A stretch of 64,000 bases of DNA from Mucilaginibacter inviolabilis (GCF_011089895.1 NZ_JAANAT010000001.1:2232001-2296000); one strand, 5' to 3'. Counted from the first letter of the stretch, positions 1 through 8,584 are shown. The notes: generated by a model from the letters alone, not told the origin. A program made the numbers and translations.

Positions 1-928
1 CTATCAAAGACTGCAGCAACTGACTGGTAGATTTATACTCATTTTCCAATGCGTTATATCCCCATGAATTGGCAATTGTTCCGGATGTTTCCCAAGGATG
101 ATTGGTATAAGCTGCGCCCAACTGATTATCGCCCATCGTTTCGAAATCAATACCAGGAGTATTTGCCGGTAAGCCCAGTCTGGAATTGATGAGGCAATTT
201 GGCTGTAATTCATGTATCAGTTTGATCACCTGATCCAACTGCTCTTTTTTCACAATGGTTGTTTTATAATCAACCCACATATCAAACCAGATCATGGCAA
301 TGTCGCCATAATTGGTTAGCAGTTCGCGCAGCTGTGGTAAAACCTTTCCCTGCCAGTATTTATTGTATTGCTCGTCCGTAATACGGCCGGTTATTTCCTG
401 GTTATGATCCCAGCCGTCCGGATGCTCCCAATCTAACCAATGCGAATAGTAAAAACCCAGCTTCATGCCATGTTTTTTGCAGGCAGCAGCCAATTCCTTC
501 AGTACATCCCTGTTGGTACCGCTGAGTTTACTTAAATTATGATCACTTACTTTGGAGTCCCAAATGGCTATCCCATCATGATGTTTGGCGGTAATGAGGA
601 TATATTTCATTCCGGCCTTTTTAGCCAGGATTACCCATTGTTCTGGGTCTATTTTATTCCAGTCAAACCGTTTAGCTAGTTTCACATATTCATCTTCGGA
701 TATGCGGTTGCGGTAGCGGATCCATTCCGCATAATTATTGCCATTTCTCAGGCGTTCGCCCTCCCATATCCCTTCGGCCGCGCTATACAATCCCCAGTGA
801 ATAAACATACCGAAACGGGCATCGGTAAACCATTTAACTTTTTCGCTATTAGTTGGTACAGACTGAGCACTAACAGCACCTATAAAAGAAAAAAATAACA
901 ACAAGGCCAATAATGTACGTTTCAGCAT
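1..928 (-). CDS. Secreted alpha-L-fucosidase, GH29 (3' end beyond window)
   Basis: About 309 codons of a glycoside hydrolase family 29 enzyme, running off the left edge, so the C-terminal part is missing (family members are usually 430-500 residues). The start ATG at 928 opens a signal peptide (MLKRTLLALLLFFSFIGAVS, cut after SAQ). The GH29 landmarks are in order: FTDARFGMFIHWGLYS near residue 37, KYILITAKHHDGIAIWDSK, GFYYSHWLDW, and MIWFDMW, whose Asp is the expected nucleophile. Retaining enzymes of this family release alpha-L-fucose from glycans; the signal peptide places it in the periplasm or outside. No other glycan enzyme is adjacent in the window. The family call is secure; the exact linkage specificity is unknown. 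Confidence 0.93.
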   Translation of the reverse strand, partial: MLKRTLLALLLFFSFIGAVSAQSVPTNSEKVKWFTDARFGMFIHWGLYSAAEGIWEGERLRNGNNYAEWIRYRNRISEDEYVKLAKRFDWNKIDPEQWVILAKKAGMKYILITAKHHDGIAIWDSKVSDHNLSKLSGTNRDVLKELAAACKKHGMKLGFYYSHWLDWEHPDGWDHNQEITGRITDEQYNKYWQGKVLPQLRELLTNYGDIAMIWFDMWVDYKTTIVKKEQLDQVIKLIHELQPNCLINSRLGLPANTPGIDFETMGDNQLGAAYTNHPWETSGTIANSWGYNALENEYKSTSQLLQSLI

Positions 929-1100
929 TTTCCTGATGAGTATGTATTTAACAATTAAAACCGTTTATAATGTTTATAAAAGTAATGATCGTTTACAGTT
1001 CAAAATTTCAGGCATTTATCATTTGATTGAGCGAAATTGGCACAAAAGACGGATCCGTACAGATAGATGGAAAACGTATCGACCTGATAGCGGCTAAGAT

Positions 1101-1589
1101 TTAAGCCGCCCCAATCTCTGCTTTATCATCGTAACCCAGTTGCAGGTCATCTGCTATCCGGTTGGCCGTGGGTCTGCTCCGGAGAAGAATAAGCATCAGC
1201 ACAACCGATATGAACAAGTAAAATAAATTAGCACTTAACATAAAAACTACGATACTAAAAAGTGATGACCCATTCAGCAAAGCTGCTTTGGTGATAAAAG
1301 CAGTTTGGTAACCAGTCACTTTACTTTGCAGATCAGTTTTTTGTGATAAGCGTTCGATTTGTTTTTTAAATAAAAAGAAGCCCGCGACAATACAACCGAA
1401 AGCCAAGGCAGGGACAACAAAGAAAAAAACATCTTTGGTATCCCTGGCATTAAAATATAGAGCTCGTGTGCCTGTGGCAACTACAACGCCTGCAAATAAC
1501 ACTTGCCCGGCAAGTAAGGCGCCGTGTATAATTTTCGCGGTTTTAACAACAGCAACGGGACTTTGCTGTACAGGTGTGTAGTTGTTCAT
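1101..1589 (-). CDS. Four-helix membrane protein of unknown function
   Basis: A 162-residue protein with a short polar N-terminus and four hydrophobic segments, near residues 20-40, 53-73, 96-118 and 120-137. The loops are basic. No motif or named family is recognised. It lies 71 bp downstream of the divalent cation transporter gene on the same strand, so the two may be cotranscribed, but nothing ties their functions together. The start is the only ATG that leaves the hydrophilic leader before helix 1. Probably a real inner-membrane protein conserved among relatives. Confidence 0.7.
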   Translation of the reverse strand: MNNYTPVQQSPVAVVKTAKIIHGALLAGQVLFAGVVVATGTRALYFNARDTKDVFFFVVPALAFGCIVAGFFLFKKQIERLSQKTDLQSKVTGYQTAFITKAALLNGSSLFSIVVFMLSANLFYLFISVVLMLILLRSRPTANRIADDLQLGYDDKAEIGAA

Positions 1590-1660
1590 TTTTGCGACTG
1601 ATTTAGTACTGCATTATACAAAATTCCGTCTCATTATTATCGTTATTTTCAGGAATTAAT

Positions 1661-2596
1661 TTAAATATACGTTTGCACATCAGGACTTATTTTATCCAGG
1701 TAAATATCTGGCTGGATGATCACAAAATGGATCAAGCCATACTCATCCTTTACCCGGTTACGGATTCGCGAGATAGCTTCATTAAGCTGCCCGGTATCCA
1801 GGTTAGGTTTAAATGCGATGATGAGCATGAGTAATATTTCGCTTGGCGATTGATAGGTTGACAGGATGTGCATCAGCTTCAACACATCGGCATCATGCTC
1901 CACAATTTCGGTAATCCTGGTTTTGGTTTGCTGGCTTATCCCCTCGCCCATTAATAAACTGCGGCTCTCACGTGCCAGTATAACAGATACCCCAACAAGC
2001 AACAAGCCTACCAGTAAGGAGGCCACACCATCCAGATAATCGAGGTGATAGTGGTGCCCGATGAACAGGCAGGTCATCACGATAAACAAGCCGATAACGG
2101 CCGCGCCATCTTCAAAGAGTACCAGGAAAGTGGATGGATCTTTACTATTGGTGATGGCCTGCCACCAGGTTTGATTGCCCCGTAATTTATTAAACTCCTT
2201 TGCCGATATCATGAACGAAGTTCCTTCGAACAAGATAGAAGAACAAAGCACCACATAACTCCAGGTTGGGTTACCCGGCACATCGGGTTTGATGATATGG
2301 TTAATACCCTGATAAATAGAAACACCGCCTCCCAAACCAAAAATAAGTATAGATACGATGAACGAATAAAAATATAATTCTTTGCCATAGCCAAAGGGGT
2401 GCCTGGCATCGGGCTTCTTTTTACTTTGGTGCAAACCCAACAAAAGCAGCAATTGATTAGCTGTATCAACAACCGAATGCACACCTTCGGCAATCATGGC
2501 GGCGCTGTTACTCACCACACCTGCCACAAATTTGGTTACAGCTATCAGCAAATTAGCCGCAAGCGCACTATAAATAGATTTTTTTGACGACGCCAT
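1661..2596 (-). CDS. Cation diffusion facilitator (CDF) family metal transporter
   Basis: A 311-residue inner-membrane protein of the CDF family (Zn2+/Mn2+/Fe2+ efflux by proton exchange). It shows the typical AEGVHSVVDT motif (His40, Asp44) in helix 2, the RHPFGYGKE loop at 65-73, and the second metal-binding pair in helix 5 (HLDYLDGVAS, Asp186 and Asp189). A C-terminal cytoplasmic domain of about 90 residues follows, ending in IIQPDIYLD. The longer spacing and EDGAAVIG segment resemble the SLC30A9-like branch rather than YiiP. The metal cannot be told from sequence. It is upstream of a four-helix membrane protein on the same strand. Confidence 0.92.
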   Translation of the reverse strand: MASSKKSIYSALAANLLIAVTKFVAGVVSNSAAMIAEGVHSVVDTANQLLLLLGLHQSKKKPDARHPFGYGKELYFYSFIVSILIFGLGGGVSIYQGINHIIKPDVPGNPTWSYVVLCSSILFEGTSFMISAKEFNKLRGNQTWWQAITNSKDPSTFLVLFEDGAAVIGLFIVMTCLFIGHHYHLDYLDGVASLLVGLLLVGVSVILARESRSLLMGEGISQQTKTRITEIVEHDADVLKLMHILSTYQSPSEILLMLIIAFKPNLDTGQLNEAISRIRNRVKDEYGLIHFVIIQPDIYLDKISPDVQTYI

Positions 2597-2796
2597 ACCC
2601 TATCCCTAATGCTTATAGCTGCTATTTGTTTCAATTAAAAGAAATCCACTGTTTTGAGAAGCTAAACGACTCAGCACATGACAATAACAAACTCATTATC
2701 AATAAAATGAATTACTGTTTTCGAATTCATTGAAACCATATTGGATTAGCAATGTTATCATATTAGTTAATTTATAAAACATTAAAGAAATTAATT

Positions 2797-3168
2797 ATGA
2801 AAAATTCAAGAATAACAGCAGCGGCCATTGCATTCACATTTGCGGCTTCTGTGGTGTTTGCCGGTAATCACAAGGCTGATAATCTGCAAAAAACTAATGG
2901 ATTGAATATAAAGACAGCCTCTGTGGTTACAGATACCATTCCGGATAAGAAGAAGAAAAAAGCACCAAAAGCGCCAACCCCGGCACCAAATCCTACACCA
3001 AGCCCTACGGATCCAACTAATCCAAGCCCTACACCTATGCCAACTCCAAGTCCAAATCCTAGTCCTAACCCAACACCTACACCAATGCCAAGTCCAACGC
3101 CTTCGCCTTCTCCAAATCCGTCACCAAGTCCAAGCCCTACACCAACACCAACACGCCCGGTTCAATAG
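2797..3168 (+). CDS. Secreted proline-rich low-complexity protein
   Basis: A 123-residue protein with a signal peptide (cleavage probably after VVFA, residue 22), a short linker with a KKKKK run at 51-55, and then a tail from residue 60 to 121 in which nearly every second residue is proline, alternating with Thr, Ser, Asn and occasional Met. Such tails are extended and often span the periplasm or cell wall, as in TonB, but there is no membrane anchor or TonB domain here. The codons of the repeat vary (ccaagtccaaatcct and so on), so the pattern is kept at protein level and is not a simple DNA microsatellite. A strong terminator follows. Function unknown. Confidence 0.75.
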   Translation: MKNSRITAAAIAFTFAASVVFAGNHKADNLQKTNGLNIKTASVVTDTIPDKKKKKAPKAPTPAPNPTPSPTDPTNPSPTPMPTPSPNPSPNPTPTPMPSPTPSPSPNPSPSPSPTPTPTRPVQ

Positions 3169-3192
3169 TTTAATAAAGATTACTATAGAGCA

Positions 3193-3226
3193 AAAAGGCC
3201 CACTGTGTTTCCACAACGGGCCTTTT
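3193..3226 (+). terminator. Rho-independent terminator after the Pro-rich gene
   Basis: Stem AAAAGGCCC paired with GGGCCTTTT, with a second inner CTGTG/CACAA pairing and a short loop, 25 bp after the stop codon. The run of T is provided by the end of the stem. Confidence 0.8.
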
Positions 3227-3308
3227 AAATATGGTGGAATGCAATCAATTGTGGATGATGCAGGACTATGTATTTCTGATTAACTTAAATATGAGATGAA
3301 AACCCGTC

Positions 3309-3866
3309 TTAATTGCTTACAAACGTATAAGGCAAATTGGTGAATGTGCCCGATAATATTTGTTGTACGTTAATGGATATAATATTACCGTTCTGGTCTT
3401 TATTAACTTGCTTGGAGGTAAATGAATAAGTACCGGTGATTACTTTTTTAACAGAATCGATAGCGGTTGTAGTAACTGAGCCTGATCCTGGGTCTACAGT
3501 GCCTATCTGGGTAAAATTACCATTAATTAATGCCTGGGTATAATAAGCCAGTTGAACGTTGTTAGTAGCGTCAACTTTATAAGTTGCAAACGGGAAACCA
3601 GCGGTATTTATGCTATTTGGCACAGCTACGCTGATGGTTACTTTTTGCTGTAAAGCTATGCCGCTAACAGAAAAAGTCTTGGTTTTGGTGGCAGAATTAT
3701 AGGTGATAGCAGCGCTTACCGTATCCGGATTCCACGCAGTACCGTTAATATTAGCAGACAGTATTTTATCGGAAATAGTAGAAGCAGAAGTAGTTACGTC
3801 CTTTTTACAGCTTTGGATACATATAGCTGATAAAAGTAACAGCATCAATAGTTGAGTTTTCTTCAT
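3309..3866 (-). CDS. Outer-membrane lipoprotein, DUF6252-like
   Basis: A 185-residue lipoprotein: signal peptide ending in CIQSC, lipidated Cys20, followed by KKD, a polar linker, then a beta-rich domain beginning SANINGTAWNPD and ending GTFTNLPYTF. That start and end (a domain opening with A-N-I-N-G-x-x-W and closing with a G-x-F-x-N-x-P-Y strand) match the pattern I remember for DUF6252 lipoproteins of Bacteroidota. The function of that family is unknown. It stands alone, convergent with the Pro-rich gene, with the terminator between them. Confidence 0.75.
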   Translation of the reverse strand: MKKTQLLMLLLLSAICIQSCKKDVTTSASTISDKILSANINGTAWNPDTVSAAITYNSATKTKTFSVSGIALQQKVTISVAVPNSINTAGFPFATYKVDATNNVQLAYYTQALINGNFTQIGTVDPGSGSVTTTAIDSVKKVITGTYSFTSKQVNKDQNGNIISINVQQILSGTFTNLPYTFVSN

Positions 3867-4032
3867 ATATAAATTTTATGCAAATAACGCTTTTTACGAA
3901 GTAATAATTACAACCGAAGTTGCTTTTTTCACATATTTTAACATTCTGCAGGGGTACAGTATGTAATTGAAGTTCGCAAATTATAAAACAATTGATTTTA
4001 ATTAAGCATATTAGGCCTTAAAAATTTTAAAC

Positions 4033-4314
4033 ATGATTAACGTAAACGAATATTTTGAAGGCGCAGTTAAGTCGCTGGCTTACACAACCGGGCAGGGCCG
4101 CAGTACTGTTGGTGTTATTGAAAAAGGCGAATATGAATTTGGTACATCGAGCCATGAAACCATGACCGTTATTGAAGGCCGACTGGATGCTTTATTACCT
4201 GGTGAAACTAACTGGCAATCATTTACCGCCGGGCAAAAGTTTGAGGTAGATGCCAACACCGTATTTAAAGTTAAAACAGAAGTACAAAGCTCATACCTGT
4301 GCACCTACCGGTAA
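4033..4314 (+). CDS. ppnP: Pyrimidine/purine nucleoside phosphorylase PpnP
   Basis: A 93-residue single-domain cupin of the PpnP (YaiE, DUF1255) family, the same size as the 94-residue E. coli protein. Diagnostic stretches are VNEYFEGAVKSLAY at the start, GVIEKGEYEFGT, ETMTVIEGRLDALLPG and the tail SSYLCTY. PpnP splits a range of purine and pyrimidine nucleosides with phosphate to base and ribose 1-phosphate in the cytoplasm. It appears monocistronic, with 149 bp to the next gene. Confidence 0.95.
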   Translation: MINVNEYFEGAVKSLAYTTGQGRSTVGVIEKGEYEFGTSSHETMTVIEGRLDALLPGETNWQSFTAGQKFEVDANTVFKVKTEVQSSYLCTYR

Positions 4315-4463
4315 AACCACCTTGTTGATAACCTGCAGAATAACGAGGTAAAAATAAAAAGGACATTATTTGTAATTATAGAGCTGATGTTTTATCTAAT
4401 TACAAAAACATACCAACCATTTAAATGGTTAACCTAAACATCAATACCAATAATTAAAAAACA

Positions 4464-4793
4464 ATGGATACTTCACTTATTACTACCAGTACCTCTTTAG
4501 AGGGTTATCGCGTTACCAGGCATTTAGGCGTTGTTAGAGGCATTACCGTACGCAGTCGAAGCGCACTTGGTAATATTGCAGGTGGCTTTCAATCACTTTT
4601 TGGCGGCAGGCTTTCTATTTATGTGGAGCTATGTGAAAACGCCCGTGAAGAGGCTTTTCAGCTTTTGGTACAGCATGCACAGGCTTTGGGCGCTAATGGC
4701 ATTATCAATATGCGTTATGATGCCAACGAAGTGATGCAGGGCATTACCGAAGTGCTGGCCTACGGCACTGCCGTAGTAGTTGAAAAAGTGTAA
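4464..4793 (+). CDS. YbjQ family (UPF0145) protein
   Basis: A 109-residue protein of the YbjQ family, which forms ring-shaped pentamers and is often labelled heavy-metal-binding, though the function is not established. The whole length matches: TTSTSLEGYRVTRHLGVVRG, the central RSRSALGNIAGGFQSLFGG, the ALGANGIINMRYD strand and the tail AYGTAVVVEKV. No predicted membrane segment. It is followed by its own terminator, so it is probably a single-gene transcript. Confidence 0.92.
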   Translation: MDTSLITTSTSLEGYRVTRHLGVVRGITVRSRSALGNIAGGFQSLFGGRLSIYVELCENAREEAFQLLVQHAQALGANGIINMRYDANEVMQGITEVLAYGTAVVVEKV

Positions 4794-4820
4794 AACCGAT
4801 ATATGTTTTGTTCAAGAAAG

Positions 4821-4849
4821 GAGCGACGATCAATTGTCGCTCTTTTTTT
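4821..4849 (+). terminator. Terminator of the ybjQ-like gene
   Basis: GAGCGAC and GTCGCTC arms around an 8-nt loop, immediately followed by eight T, 28 bp after the stop codon. Confidence 0.88.
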
Positions 4850-4879
4850 CGCCCATAATAATGCCGGGGAGAAACAAAA

Positions 4880-4900
4880 AAACCGGCCATAGGCCGGTTT
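4880..4900 (-). terminator. Terminator of the two small minus-strand genes
   Basis: Arms AAACCGGCC and GGCCGGTTT with an ATA loop; read on the minus strand the stem runs into seven T. It sits 31 bp below the stop of the 65-residue membrane protein gene. Confidence 0.88.
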
Positions 4901-4931
4901 ATATAAAACAAGATCAAAAATATCTGTTCAT

Positions 4932-5129
4932 TTAATTAAAATACGATAGCGGGATAGTCTTCCACATACCGTTAGCCAGATGACCAATCAATAATTCGTA
5001 AACCAGGTAAACCGGCCAAAACAAATAGTGTATCAACAGCAATATCAACGAGTGGTTATAATACCAGCTGATCATCAGCGTGTACAAGCCTAATACAAGG
5101 TATAATATACTGGTTTCTCTTTTCTTCAT
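4932..5129 (-). CDS. Small two-helix membrane protein
   Basis: A 65-residue protein with two hydrophobic stretches (about residues 8-22 and 26-48), rich in Tyr, Leu and Trp. No family recognised. It lies 30 bp downstream of the lipoprotein gene at 5160-5654 on the same strand and just before a clear terminator, so the two probably form a short operon. The placement between a gene and a terminator supports that it is real despite its size. Confidence 0.6.
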   Translation of the reverse strand: MKKRETSILYLVLGLYTLMISWYYNHSLILLLIHYLFWPVYLVYELLIGHLANGMWKTIPLSYFN

Positions 5130-5159
5130 TATTATTTTAAGCTAATGTAATAATTCGGC

Positions 5160-5654
5160 TTAATTAGTACAATTTTTCATGTTGTAAATTACACTATAAT
5201 CGGCATTTGTATTGGTTTGCTCTCTGCCGGTTTTGGCATCATAGCTATAGGGCTTTTGAGCAAGGGCATTTCCCCTTAACTGAAATTCCACATTCATACT
5301 ATCCTTTGAACCTTCCTGTGTAAAGATCCACACAGCTTTGATGGCGTTACCGGATAGCTTCCCGGTGATAGTTCCCTTACGGGCGTCTTTTTCTTTCGGA
5401 AGCCAGCTCATTTTTCCCGTTACCGCATCGCCATTGATAAGCATATTGACCATGGTGGTATCCTGAGCCTGTTTGCCATCGGTATGGTAAAAGCAATATT
5501 GCATGTTTACCATAGGTGCATCGGCCTCATTGGCCAGCATTGTATCTTTTTTACCGCCTGTATCCAGTTTATCAGTGGTATTGCTATGGTTGCCTGAGCA
5601 TGAGGCAGCCATCATCCCTGCTACCAGCAGGCATAGGTTTATTTTTATGGCCAT
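5160..5654 (-). CDS. Lipoprotein of unknown function
   Basis: A 164-residue protein with a lipoprotein signal (MAASC, lipidated Cys19), a Ser/Asn/Thr linker, and a domain in the shape of a stress-type small lipoprotein: a YCFYHTDG strand, then alternating strands GTITGKLSGNAIKAVWIFT and VEFQLRGNALAQ, closing with a Cys-containing tail (NMKNCTN). Two cysteines, in YCFYH and at the tail, could form a disulfide. The function is unknown. It is probably cotranscribed with the 65-residue membrane protein. Confidence 0.78.
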   Translation of the reverse strand: MAIKINLCLLVAGMMAASCSGNHSNTTDKLDTGGKKDTMLANEADAPMVNMQYCFYHTDGKQAQDTTMVNMLINGDAVTGKMSWLPKEKDARKGTITGKLSGNAIKAVWIFTQEGSKDSMNVEFQLRGNALAQKPYSYDAKTGREQTNTNADYSVIYNMKNCTN

Positions 5655-5888
5655 TTATAAATATCGATATATCATATGACAAATTAAACAGCAAAAGGTT
5701 CAATACCGCTTTGTGATATTTACAAACTGATTTACAAATAGTTACAACAAAAATCTACAACATACCAGCGCATAAGCCCACTATGGTGTGCAGAAATGGC
5801 ATAAATTGGAAAAACTAATGGAGATGAATTACAATGGTTATGCAGTGTAAACAATACCTGTTACACTACATAAATTGTAAATTGGAGT

Positions 5889-6077
5889 TTATACTTTCTT
5901 TTCGGGCGGAGTTGATACAATCTCGCCAAATTCATTAACATAAGCCAGCATGCTTTCGAGGTCGCCGCCACTGCTGTTTTGCTGACGCTCCTGTTTACGC
6001 AGTTCTTTTTCTTCTTTCTTTTTTTGCCTGTTTTTTTCGAGCTGTTTTTTCATGAAGGTTGCTTGCGATTTAGCCAT
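5889..6077 (-). CDS. Small charged protein resembling the N-terminal extension of Sphingobacteriaceae cold-shock proteins
   Basis: A 62-residue protein: MAKSQATFMKKQ, then a Lys/Glu/Arg-rich helix at 13-33, then LESMLAYVNEFGEIVSTPPE. I remember the same layout, a basic helix followed by a (M/L)AYVDE-x-G-x-I-x-x-TPP segment, as the N-terminal half of larger cold-shock proteins in Pedobacter and Mucilaginibacter, in which a CspA-type domain follows. Here the frame stops after PPEKKV and no cold-shock domain is encoded in the next 200 bp downstream, so this is either a stand-alone form or a truncated one. A -7 promoter box over 200 bp upstream suggests a long leader. The comparison is from memory. 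Confidence 0.65.
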   Translation of the reverse strand: MAKSQATFMKKQLEKNRQKKKEEKELRKQERQQNSSGGDLESMLAYVNEFGEIVSTPPEKKV

Positions 6078-6438
6078 ATTGATTAAAAATTTAGTTAAAC
6101 AATGTGCTATTCCCGGTTAAAACCTGTAAAACCCTATCAACTGAACAAAAAGTTCTACACAAAACATGCATGAAGAGGAGGATCATCAATTTAATTTCCG
6201 GGCAGCAACGGTATCAGCGGGGATAAAAATGAACCCTGGTCAACAAGGATTGATTAGCGGTGGCTATATGGGAAATAGCAGTAAATTTTCCGTTTGTGAT
6301 ACAAATATACGATTTTTTAGCAAAATCCACGCATGTACCCTCCCGATAGTTTGAGACCTCTGGCCCCGGCTACAGCACTTCCAAATCCAAACTCACAACT
6401 TTTTTTTATATTGCTGCCTCAAACCCCAATTACCTATT
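6078..6438. other. Divergent intergenic region with a probable long leader
   Basis: 361 bp between the 62-residue cold-shock-like gene (minus) and the isomerase-like gene (plus). It contains a TATATTTG -7 box for the minus strand and a T-rich stretch before the plus gene. An open frame at 6166-6354 has no family resemblance and crosses this promoter; it was not accepted as a gene. No repeat or RNA family was recognised. Confidence 0.5.
6302..6309 (-). promoter_or_regulatory. Candidate -7 promoter box (TATATTTG)
   Basis: On the minus strand TATATTTG matches the Bacteroidota -7 consensus TAnnTTTG exactly. No TTTG lies at the ideal 19-bp spacing upstream; the nearest TTTG is 11 bp away. If used, the 62-residue charged protein would have an untranslated leader of about 215 nt, as is usual for cold-shock mRNAs. 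Confidence 0.4.
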
Positions 6439-7368
6439 ATGAAACGCAGAAACTTTGTACAAAACTCTGTATTGGCAGGCGCATCATTACTCACCACCGG
6501 ACTTTTAAAAACTGATCCCGCAGCAGCAGCCGAGATCACTTCCCCTGATACCGGTAAACCTTTTCATTTAAATTACGGCATTCATGACGGCATGTTTAAA
6601 AATCATGCCGGCGACGATTTTATTGATCAGATCAAGTTTGCTTATGATCAGGGCTTTCGTAGCATAGAAGATAATGGGATGGCCCACCGACCGGCTGATC
6701 AGCAGAAAAAAATTGGTGATACACTGGCCAAATTAGGAATGGCTATGGGCGTGTTTGTACAGCCGGGGCTAGGTAATGATTCCAACCTGTTAGCATCGGG
6801 CAAAGCCGATTATCTCGATAAATTCATAGCCAGTTGTAAAGAGGCTGTTGAAGTAGCCAAACGCATCAACGGAAAACTGGTTACCGTAGTTCCCGGTGAT
6901 TTTGTGCGCAACCTGCCTATCGGCGTACAAACGGGTAATGTAATTGAAGCCATCAAAAAAGGCACCGCCATTATTGAGCCTCATGGCCTGGTAATGGTAC
7001 TGGAGCCTTTAAGCGATAACCCCGACCTGTTTTTACGCACACCAGACCAGGCTTATGCCATTTGTAAGGCAGTTGGTAGTCCTTCGTGTAAAATTTTATA
7101 TGACATGTACCATGTGCAGCGCAACCAGGGCAATATCATCCCTACGCTTGATTGGGTTTATGATGAAATTGGCTATTACCAGATTGGCGATAACCCCGGC
7201 CGAAAAGAGCCAGGTACAGGCGAAGTCAACTACAAAAACATATTCAAACACATTTATGATAAAGGATACAGGGGTGTATTGGGTATGGAACATGGCACTG
7301 CAGGCGCTGGTAAAGAGGGTGAACTGGCCCTGATTAAAGCATACCGTGAAGCTGATAGTTTTATATAG
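6439..7368 (+). CDS. Tat-exported hydroxypyruvate isomerase-like sugar isomerase/epimerase
   Basis: A 309-residue TIM-barrel protein of the xylose isomerase-like / hydroxypyruvate isomerase family. The metal and catalytic positions are all present: Glu189 (VMVLEPLSD), Asp222 and His225 (KILYDMYHVQ), Gln248 (YYQIGDNPGRKEPGTG) and Glu284 (LGMEHG). The N-terminus begins MKRRNFVQNS followed by a hydrophobic stretch and an Ala-rich cleavage region, a twin-arginine signal, so the enzyme is folded before export to the periplasm. True Hyi is cytoplasmic, so the substrate is probably another aldose or ketose. The next gene, an exported M28 peptidase, starts 19 bp downstream and is likely cotranscribed. 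Confidence 0.88.
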   Translation: MKRRNFVQNSVLAGASLLTTGLLKTDPAAAAEITSPDTGKPFHLNYGIHDGMFKNHAGDDFIDQIKFAYDQGFRSIEDNGMAHRPADQQKKIGDTLAKLGMAMGVFVQPGLGNDSNLLASGKADYLDKFIASCKEAVEVAKRINGKLVTVVPGDFVRNLPIGVQTGNVIEAIKKGTAIIEPHGLVMVLEPLSDNPDLFLRTPDQAYAICKAVGSPSCKILYDMYHVQRNQGNIIPTLDWVYDEIGYYQIGDNPGRKEPGTGEVNYKNIFKHIYDKGYRGVLGMEHGTAGAGKEGELALIKAYREADSFI

Positions 7369-7387
7369 AAAACCGCCATCACAAATA

Positions 7388-8584
7388 ATGAATTTGAAAA
7401 CGCCTAAGCGCCTAGTCCTGGCTATCATCAGCTTACTGTTTACCGCCCACTTTGTAAAAGCTCAGGATACGCTGTTTGCCCGCAAAATGGTTGATACTTT
7501 AACCTCGCCTTACTTTTGGGGACGTGGTTATACCAAAGATGGCGCACATCGTGCAGCCAATTTTTTAGCTGCGCAGTTTAAGGCTTATGGTGTAAAACCC
7601 ATGGATGGCAAAAATTACATGCAGGAGTTCAGCTACCCGGTAAATACCTTTCCGGGTAAAATGAAGGTAGTAATCAATGGTACAGAACTCAGGCCCGGTA
7701 TAGATTACATTGTGAGTCCCGACAGTAAGGGCCTAACCGCTACAGGCAAGCTGGATCAAATTGATAGCACACACTTTGTCGATAAGGAAAATCGGGTGGT
7801 TTTATCAATTGAAGATAAACTCACCTGGTCTGTAGAAGGTAAAACGCTTGATTATACACTGATACAAATGGATAAAAAGTTGGTAAAACAAAGACCGGCA
7901 ACTATTCAGATCGATATTGAAAACCAGCTGATCCCTGATTTTAGAACGGCAAACATCTGTGGAATTGTCAAGGGCACTTCTAAGCCCGACTCGGTACTGG
8001 TTATCACCGCACATTACGATCATCTGGGCGGCATGGGTAGCAATACCTATTTCCCGGGGGCCAATGACAATGCCAGTGGGGTTACCCAATTATTAAGTCT
8101 GGCCAAATACTATGGTGCACATCCGCAACGCTACAGCATGGCCTTTATTTGCTTTTCGGGCGAAGAAGCCGGGCTATTAGGCTCTAAGTATTTCACTGAT
8201 AACCCGCTGATCCCTTTAAAAGACATCCGCTTTCTGATTAATCTGGATCTTGATGGCACCGGTATTGAAGGCATTACCGTAGTGAACGCAACCATCTACC
8301 CCAAAGAATTTGCTGCTTTAAAACAAATAAACAGCCAGGGCAATTACCTGGTGAAAGTAAACCCGCGCGGAAAAGCCGCCAACAGCGATCATTATTATTT
8401 TACAGAAAAGGGAGTTCCTGCTTTTTTCATATATACATTGGGTGGTATCAAGGCTTATCACGATGTTTTTGACATCAGCAAAACTTTACCCCTTACGGAA
8501 TATGCCGATTTATTTAAGCTTATCCTGAAGTTTAACAGCAGCCTGATGACAAAACAAAGGGCAACCATATCATCAGTCAATTAG
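7388..8584 (+). CDS. Secreted M28 family zinc aminopeptidase
   Basis: A 398-residue metallopeptidase of family M28. The chosen start at 7388 opens a signal peptide (cut after FVKAQ, residue 26); an upstream in-frame start at 7346 would overlap the previous gene and bury the signal. The two-zinc ligands are all visible: His209 (ITAHYDH), Asp227 (GANDNASG), Glu259/Glu260 (FSGEEAGLLGS), Asp287 (INLDLDG) and His358 (AYHDVFD). Members release N-terminal amino acids from peptides in the periplasm or outside. Residues 30-180 form the usual N-terminal lead-in domain. Confidence 0.92.
   Translation: MNLKTPKRLVLAIISLLFTAHFVKAQDTLFARKMVDTLTSPYFWGRGYTKDGAHRAANFLAAQFKAYGVKPMDGKNYMQEFSYPVNTFPGKMKVVINGTELRPGIDYIVSPDSKGLTATGKLDQIDSTHFVDKENRVVLSIEDKLTWSVEGKTLDYTLIQMDKKLVKQRPATIQIDIENQLIPDFRTANICGIVKGTSKPDSVLVITAHYDHLGGMGSNTYFPGANDNASGVTQLLSLAKYYGAHPQRYSMAFICFSGEEAGLLGSKYFTDNPLIPLKDIRFLINLDLDGTGIEGITVVNATIYPKEFAALKQINSQGNYLVKVNPRGKAANSDHYYFTEKGVPAFFIYTLGGIKAYHDVFDISKTLPLTEYADLFKLILKFNSSLMTKQRATISSVN

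Noticed and set aside
6166..6354. Plus-strand 62-codon frame in the divergent gap
   Set aside because: No family resemblance, unlike codon use, and it overlaps the likely minus-strand promoter.
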